A program made the translations under genes and the position numbers. 64,000 nucleotides of DNA from Neodiprion pinetum (taxonomy: Eukaryota; Arthropoda; Insecta; Hymenoptera; Diprionidae): the NCBI RefSeq assembly GCF_021155775.2, contig NC_060237.1, positions 7,859,332 through 7,923,331 of the forward strand. The letters run 5' to 3'. Positions 51,901 through 60,900 of this stretch are shown here, piece after piece (positions within the stretch are counted from its first letter, which is position 1; each line of letters begins with the position of its first letter). A model generated the notes under the pieces. That model saw only the letters and a list, made by a program, of their open reading frames with translations, ran no database searches and was not told the origin of the DNA.

Positions 51901-54900
51901 GTTTTTCTTTCTTAAATACATAGATAGAGAGATTAGAGAGAGTATAGAAGGAAGGAATCTTCGAGGATGCAGCGGTCTGTATCAGACGGTGCGATTTCTA
52001 GGCAATCTCTCTGACCCATTGGTACCACGACAGTTCTTCATCTCCGTGATACTTACCTGGTATATAAGAGAGAAATCGCGTGGAGTTCCATAATCGAGAT
52101 ATTGAATTCCTTTACTGCTACGGTGAAAATGTTGTATCTAAATGCTGAGGTGAGTCTGGTGTCACGTTTGTGACCCAGGTTTACCGAATGCCCAGGGGCC
52201 CAATTCTAAAGTCACTCGATAGTCATAGTATCCAATGAATTGTAACAAACGACTTGTATCCGTGCTCTTAAACGAATTAGTCGCAACTAGAATCTCGCGT
52301 GCGAGTCTCTGCAGTCGAATCATTTAAGAATTGGGCCCCACGGTCCAGTTTTCTGCACCTGCCTTATTCGCTCTAGATTTATATTTAATTACGCCACTTT
52401 GTGACATGGACTGCATTACGTAGGCACAGGTATGCGATTTCACCTTTTTCAGCGCCTTTGGGTAATCGGAATCGCTTCAAATCTGTACACTGTATTTATA
52501 CCGTCTTTGGGTTTCTCTTCTTGGTGTATAAACTTGATCTTCTGTCCTTTGTGACCTCTACTCAGATACACAGACTTGGTGAACGGGGCTGGAGACTTCT
52601 TCTTTCGATCACTTTTTAACCCAGTAATATTTACAGTGTACTTCTGTTTTCAGGCCAGACTAGCTGAACTTGATACACCCAGACGTCTCGAGAATTTGCA
52701 AAAGCTCGAGGAACTCAAGAAGCATCTAATGGATTTGGAAAAACAGGTGAGCCCCTCTCACAGCCGTATTGAGTTTTGAACCCGTTTTCCAACATCGGTG
52801 CTATGTTAACGCGTGTTAAGAAATGTCTAAAAGAAAGATGGAAAAAAGGCTAATTGGATACGTGTCGCTTGTGGATTCTCTGCGTAATTGTTACAAGCAC
52901 GATGACTGTCGTGCGGAAATTTGTGTTAAAAAAAAAAAAAAAACAATCTTGTAGGCACCGACAATCCACCGTCGAATAAGTATTAGTGCAATTAAACATG
53001 CTCTCGACAAAGTTTAACAATTGCAATCCGCCGCTCGAGTGAATTTGCACAAAGCAGGATAGCTGGGATGGTAAATTTTCAAGACGCAGCGAATGGCGGG
53101 AGGGTGAATCGTGGACCGTGAACCGTGAACTGTGAACTGCGACTAACTCGGAGCTGACAAGGCAACGAATTAAAAGTTTGCAATCCACGGGGTGGACGGG
53201 TGGTTCGGTTCAATTTGTCCGCCTTTATGCAAATGTTGTTTATGAGGAGTTTTCCTCTTTCAACATCCCTGCACCGACCAGGAACTTCCTCCCTGAAAGA
53301 CGACGTCTGTTCGGTTCACCGCCTGGTCGCGGTTACTAGACGGTGAAATGAATTATCTACCTCGCCAAACCGGGCACGTAATGACGCGACACCTCGCCAT
53401 GCGTAAACGTTTTCTAAACTCCAGCCATGCTGCAACGGCAACCTGGGAACTCCCGCATTTCGATCTTTCTTCAAAGGCCAACAGAATCCTCTAACGCCCG
53501 GAAGGCATTGAACAATTTTCTTCCTAGTTTGGATATCATTTTTTGCGGTTAAAAGACCGTTTTGTGGTATCCTGTCGACTCTTCGTCAACTGCGATATTT
53601 TAACTATACAACTAGTTGGAGAAATTTTCTCTTCTCATAGTTTATAAGATAAAGTCTTCTTTTTGCTAGTGAATCATCGAATGAAACACGAAGGATCTAC
53701 TCGAACCAAGTGAATTTTTCAAAAACTTGTTCCACCTTAATGTCTACCTAATCTTGTTTCGAAACATTTGTTCTAGTACGAGAAGGGCAAGCCGATGGTT
53801 AACCTTGTTGACAATATGGTGAAGCTTGGCTCGTTATACAACCGCGGTACGACGACTAACGGTACCGGTGGAGTGTCGAGTTCCCGTCACGACCTCGTCC
53901 AGGAGAAGACTAGGGAAGTACGAGATCGTCTGGAGTTTAATCAGCGTGTCCAAGAGCAGCGACTCCTGGCCGAGGAACGTCGGGACTGGGACAGGCTGAG
54001 TCCCGATCACGGACAGCTCCAGGTGCGGAGAAAAAGTTTATTGTACCGTGTGTGGACGGAAATATTCAATGCTGTTCAGCCTTCCGTCCGCTCGTATTCA
54101 ACATATCCGTGAATATGATTGCGAGAGTAACAATGGGGGGAGCAAAAAATGGCGGACGGGAACGATTACGAGGTTTTATTTTGGGAACAGCGAAACGATT
54201 GTTCCGCGACCTCACGCGCCGAGTGAATTTTCATTCGTACCAGCTTTTTTAACCCCACCACGGAAACGCCGCGGCGTCTACCGGTTGTTACTTAACCCGC
54301 AAATGTGCGGGGACTGCAGATGCTGTAACTGAATATCTCCGGCTAGGTCACGCCGCGCCTTCTTTACACGCAGATACTACGCCAACTCTCTGATGTACAC
54401 ATTTAATGCCCCCTCTAATGTGGGACTTGGATTAAATTCCATGGCAAACAACCGGCGGTTTTCAAGAGCTGCGCAGTTGTTTTCGCCCGCCGTTAAGTAC
54501 GTTTTGTACGTCCGCGTGTTTGCGGGGAATAGCTGTTTTTCTCGAGTAATTACTTTTCCAAGTTTATTACAAATGTTCGCGTAAAGTTCTTGTTAGGCAC
54601 GTGTGCAAACTTGTACTTTGACGAATATTTCTAGGTAACATAAGCGGTCGTCATTTGCGAGTCTTCAATTTATCAGATGCCTTTTTTCCCCAGGCAAAGG
54701 TTCAGCAGCTTTACAAGCTGGATCGGTTACTCCAGGAGGAATCCGGGACGCTGCACAGTCTCCAACAGGACAAGGTGAGACAATATCTGCGGAGCATAAT
54801 TATCACGAGCAGTAGGTCAGAGCTTTTGGACCTGCAAAAATAGTCGAATAGTTTTTAGAAAAAGGGTGAAACGCGGAAGCTTTTCAAAACTCGGTCCAAA

Positions 54901-57900
54901 CTTGAGAGAAAAAAGAGAGTGGAAAAAGGAAAAAAGAAAAGGGAGGTTGGGGGGTTGGAGTAGTAGCGAGATAACTTGTCGCCAGTTGAACGTGCCGGTG
55001 AGCATCGTTCCTCCGCGATTCTTGAATGGGAAAAATTAAAACCTTTTCTTCTCTTCGACCGTAGGAAATATTGGAAAAGGCTCTGGGCGGATTGAGGAAC
55101 AAACTTCAGGGGAGCAGGAGCAATCCGGCCGAAGTGGAGCGCTACCGGAAACAGCAGCTACTTCTCGAGCGGGAATTGAGCAGAGTCAGATTGCTGCTTG
55201 CCCACAACTCGAAGGTATATACCGGACGCTGTGTCGTTGCTTCGAGAACTTTTGAACTATTTGCAAATATACGTTATCCTCTTCTTATTACTCTCTCTTC
55301 TCTTACTCTCCAGAAACTCGAGGAGACCGTGGCTGAAAACGCTCGCCTCGAACAGGAACTCGTCGTCCTGAGACAAAAGCTTCAGGCGTCCCGACGGTAC
55401 GCCGGAAACGTGACCAGGGATCCCTCGGGAACAACTGCCGCCCTTGAGGCTGAGCTTAGACGAGTTCAACAGCTGGTCGGCGACCTGCAGCGACAACGTC
55501 AGGAACTTAGCATTCAGGTCCGTCAGTTGACGGAAAAGTCGCACAGCCTTGTGCAGCAGATACGACCGCAGCATGTGACTTGTGAGTGAGATCTCGGTTC
55601 GACAACGTGTCGCTCAGAGGGATTTGGCTATTTCTTGATACATTGACTTTTCTATTCCCTGAACTCTGTTGTACACTCTTCTCGCCGTCCCAGAGGTGGA
55701 AGTAAACAATTACAAACCCGAAATGAATCAATCCGACTTTTCACTTCAGCTCCGCAGGTTCATCACCATCGGTCGAAGAAACGCAGCCACAGTTCTTGGC
55801 TCGAGACCGACCTTGACTCGGGGATGACGCTGGACCATGGATTGGACTCGCCGACGAGCTCCGTTCCTTCCGGCTCGCCAGGCATCCGGCAAAACGGAAG
55901 TCCCCATCAGCATCAGCACAGCGCTTCCTCTCCCCAGTACAAGGACCCCCCGCCGGTACCTTACAAAGAGCACAATATCGGCGTGGGTTCGACGCAGCAC
56001 AATGCTCAGACGTACTACAACCATTCGTCTCATAACCAGCAGCCCCAGCATTACCATCGAGTATCTGCCCACTCGCCCCAAAGCCAAATATCCGCATTGT
56101 CGCCCCAGCTTCGCGAACAGATCCATCAGCATCAGCTGAAACAGCAACAACTCCGGGACCAGATGCAGGGCAAGGGAAGTCCTGTGCAGAACAATGTCCC
56201 AGGACCGCTTTACGTCAATACTGATTCCAGGAGACAAGGTAGTATGCTTGAACTAATTCGACTTCCGGTATTGTATTTACGGTCCCACTGTACCGTGGAG
56301 CTTTTTCTCTGAGAATCGCGGATTATTCTGAAATTATTTTTTGGCCTACTTTACGGGTCGCCTTGCGTAGATTGAAGTTTCTTTTTTACCGCGAGAACAA
56401 CGAATCTTTGACCTTTGATACGGTTTCCGGTTTTAGTCGGGTCAAAAGTCGTCCGAATATGAGAGAAACAATAGAGACCGCCGGGTGAATGAATGTAATG
56501 AAGCAAACGAGAGAAAAGAGAAGAAAATAGAGAGGCTAAAACACTGGGTAGGAAAAAGAAAGCTGAAGAAAAGGGCGCAAGAAAAACGCTAGGCAGAGCA
56601 GTGGGAACGAGTCCCTTTGTTGGACGGACGAATGAGCGAACGAATGAAAGAAAGGAACCTTGCAACCCTGGCTCACTCCCTCCTGCAGGGTCTCGTCTCA
56701 CTGCGGACAAATACTTTTTAATTTCTGAAAAGATCCGAACGCTGTCTCGTTCCTCTGAAGGACGCCAGCCTAGCCCTTCACTTCCGGCTTTATAATAAGC
56801 TCGCCTTTCAATTTATTATATATACGTACTAGACCAATCTTTTAGCCTCTGCTGTATGGAGTAGACGTTTTTCTCCCAGTATCCAGTATTTGCCGAGTTT
56901 CGTATAAAAATTCGCTTCTCACTTTTCCGCCGACCGTGATTTAACGAGATTGAAGTTCAATTTTCAACTTTACAATGCCTACGAAGGTTTCGTTAAATTT
57001 TTGGAATGTAAGATATGTTTTTTTTTTTTTTTCGTTACGGCAATTACTTAATTTCGAACCATCGTAAACTTGCGTGATAACAATTTTTCCGGAAACAGAA
57101 ATTGTCTCATTATCACGTTGCGAAATTCAATATATAATTGGGCAACGCGATCCGTAAGCGATTGTGCCACTTTCGGCGTCGTATTGCTGATCAGGTGTAA
57201 CACGTGATCGCGGAACTAAATTCTTTTTGGTCTCTCTTTTTCAGACTCAACGAAATACCTTGAGTCTAACTCCGACAACCCTCCAGCTCCACCTCCAGAA
57301 TACGTGCCGCCACCACCACCTCCGCCATCCGAAGAAGCGCTTCTTAATGGAAATTATGCGCAAAACGATGAAAGCAAATTCAGTGGTAAATGGAAGAAAA
57401 ATGACGAATCAAACTTGAATTTAATTTAAATCTATCTATAGCGAAGCATTGTATAAAAAAAAAAGAGAAGAATAATGCCTAGTTATCGTATCGTCATACG
57501 AATGGAATTGAATACCTTGTAAATAACGCTCGCCAAATTCGGGAAAAATGTTTTGTTTCCTTTATTTCCTGCGATTTTCCGTACAAAAAGTACTTTTTTT
57601 ACAGGCCTGATGCATGGACGTGAAAAACAGGAGATCAAAACTGTGCGAATAGTGAAACGGGAATCCGAACGACGGCAAAGGGATCGAGGCGACCGGACGG
57701 GAAATATTGGGATTCCGTTGACGAACGGATTGCAGGTACCAGGAAGCGCGAAGAGGCTGAACGAGGATGACTTCGGAGGCTCGCAACAGTTTGAGGTAGG
57801 AAAAAGACACTCTCTTGTTCGCCCCTGCAAACCAAGCATATATACATGTATATATGTATACATATATAAAAGTTGAGGGCGCACGCTTTGTAACAGTTTT

Positions 57901-60900
57901 AATCCATATTGCAAACATGGTGCGAATCTCTATGTATCCCCCTCAGAAATCTCAGCTGGACAGGGTGATGGAGGAGTCAGCGGCAATGATTCACGCCCAG
58001 AGCAGCGTTCAGCTTTCGGAAATGGACGACGTGCAATTCCAGCGCAGCATGTCCCTCCCACGGGGATTTGGCGGGCAGCGACCACAGCCAGGAATTCATC
58101 AGGGTCCGGTGCCGGCGCCACCGCGAAGTGACAGTATGAACGCCCTCAGGAACATGATGGTCCGCCGCCACAGAGTACGGGTAAAGAGGAAACACCCCTG
58201 AAGCATCTATAAAAATTTCCCTTACATTTGATCGTGTTGAACTTTCGTTCTTCATTTCTGTTTTTTTAATTCCTGTAATAATTTTTGCTTCCTTAAAGTT
58301 TTATTTCTTCATTTTGTTTCTCATTTTTCACAACCCTGTATTTAGTTTGAGAACCAAGACGGAAGCTCGGACAGCACATTATCGCCTCACACAGAGAGTC
58401 CAAATTCTGGCTCCCAAATGGCGACGATGAGTTCGCCGAATTACTCGATCAGCCCTCCGTACAGTCCGAGTCATCAGAACTATTCGCCTATTCAATACTC
58501 TCGAGGCGGAAGTGGCGCGAGCGGGATTTCCGGCCAGGGGTTGCCGGTGCCCTCCCAATATTATCCTCAACCCGCCGTTCCTCCAGGGACGAGCTTCGCG
58601 ATATCCTCGAATCCTGGCAGTCCGGTCGCCACTTCGCCTCCAACCGCCCACGAGAGGCTTTTCGGATCGGCAGCAAGCATCAACAGTCTTCGTGATTCAC
58701 CCCAGCTCTCTCCCGTATTCAAAAGCGAAGCCGCGAGGCAAATCATCAAGGAAATGGCCGAGAAGAGGTCCGAGGGACCAAGGAGAAGGCCCGTGCCTAA
58801 AGAAAAGAGGCGACACTACACGGTGTCCAGCAGCAAACCGATTCTCGATCTCGAGGACACCTTTTCCAAGATGGTACACGACCCTCGAAGTATCTTTTTG
58901 TTCATGTCATTTTGTTTTTTGCTTTTTATGTTTTTACAACAATTGGTTCGTCGTATTTCTGTTTCGTTTTTAACGGACATCGCTACCCCGTAGAATATTT
59001 TTGAATATATACCATCGACACTGAGACTTGAGAGTGAATGCATTGCTTGCCTGTTGTTCGTTGTTGTTGTCGTCATCTTTTCTTCTGTTTTTCCATTTAT
59101 AAAGGGAATGGGTCGCGCGAGAGACGATCTTGACATGGAACGAGCTTTGAGGCCGCGTATCAATGCTCCTGACGTGGTCAGGTCGACCCTCAGCCACAAA
59201 GAGCTGAAATACAACGAGAGCACGATTGACAACCTGCTTGGTACACCAAACAAAATTCTGATCCCGGAACGCTACATTCCGGAACAGGTAGGAATTAATC
59301 TTTCAGGAATTTTAAATCGATACTTCTGTAAGGAAATAGATTTTCGAATTTTTATGTAATTTACTGTAGCTTCCGGAGCTAAGTGCAGAGGAGCAGGAAC
59401 ACCGTCTTAAGAAGGCTGAATCAATTAGAAAGATGCTATCTGAGACGACGGTGACAGCGCCCGAAAATCCTGGTGAGTGTGTTCAGCTGCATATTATAGC
59501 TGCTGTTAGCAGCTAGCCGACTGAGATTTGTAGGAGATTGGCGAAAATTTATACGCAACGTTTTTGTTCATTTTTAGAGGAAGAAGTTGATCAGCAAAAG
59601 TCAAATACCTTGAAGAAAAAAGTTGCTGAAGAAAAACGACAAAGAGAACATATATTACAGCTTAATCAAATTCTAGCTAAGCAAGTTATGGAGAAGAGTA
59701 AGATGGTTGCTGGTGAGTTTTTTTTTTTACATAAGAGACGATAGGCTTATTGTTTAAATTTTGTCGATACTCATTTAGCGTTTGGCTTGATGCATGGCCC
59801 CGATTATTATTACTGTTGCCACAGCCATGTAGCTACGTATATCCGGTGAGCATGGTGACGTAATTGTTTTTCCTAATTGTTCCTTGTTTTTTCTTTGTTT
59901 GTAATTTCTTTCTCCGAGTAACTTTCAAAAGTAATTTCGAACATAGGATGCTTTATATAATCATTTATTTATCCTTTTTTTTTACCCGATCGTATATTAT
60001 TTCGTTAATTAATACATATCTACAGTGGAGCAGAGATCGACAAGCTGGACGCACGATTTTCGGCGTATTATAATTTCGGTTGATCCTATTTTACGTGTTT
60101 ATAAACCTTAGAAAATCAATTCAGATAAAATTATATTCCTATTTCTCCCGATTTTTCAACTTTTACTATCCTGATCAAATTATTATTACGTGTCTTTTTT
60201 TCGTAATCAAATATACCTTGGTGGGATTTTTTCAATGGTTCAAATTCCTTTGCAGAACCATATAAATGTTCCGCAAATCCGTCAATATTTATTTCCTTTT
60301 TTTTTCGTAAACCTCTCTATTCTTTCATTAGAATGTCGTGGAATTAAAATTCACTGCACGGTTGACATTGAAAAAAATTCTACCAAGATTATTATGTTTT
60401 AACTGTAGGCGTATCTTACGTTAAATGGATCTACACGAACTCTGATTTATATTTCACGAGCTGTAACACGTTACGCAATATATTATCGATGCGTGATCCA
60501 TAGCAATTGCAGAGCTGGGAAAAATAAACCTCTCTTATCCATTCAAAAATGCAGCGACAACTATCGTATCACACGTGTAGATCCATGGATGGAAAAATTG
60601 GCGTGGCATGACATCAACGTTGACGTAAAATGCGTCGTTTCGAGCCGAAAAGTTTTTTTTTTGTTTTCGAGTGGTTTATACATAGAGTTGCTGGATCGTG
60701 TTTGTGCTGTGTGTAGGTAACCAGGCGCACTGACATCACATGCTTCCATCTCCATGTAGGACTACTACACACGCCACATTATATGTTTTCAGGTTTGTTT
60801 GTTTTATTTTTTGTATTTTCTTTCTAATACCTTATTCGTTATTTGCATACTTACATACATCGATACATTCCTACATTATTATTTCTATTTTTGCTTTGCA

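Larger units (their letters stand above)
47323..52653 (+). other. kmr: 5.3 kb intron with possible internal promoter
   Basis: AT-rich, with an AT dinucleotide tract at about 49651-49673 and CT-rich DNA at about 50686-50717. Two exon-like blocks lie near its 3' end, at 51205-51305 and around 52061-52149, and are listed separately. A 95-codon ORF at 49084-49371 has no family resemblance and no splice context. Confidence 0.55.

Noticed and set aside
55746..56237. 163-codon ORF on the - strand
   Set aside because: It is a shadow of the kmr exon 55750-56238, whose frame is supported by splice phases and neighbours.
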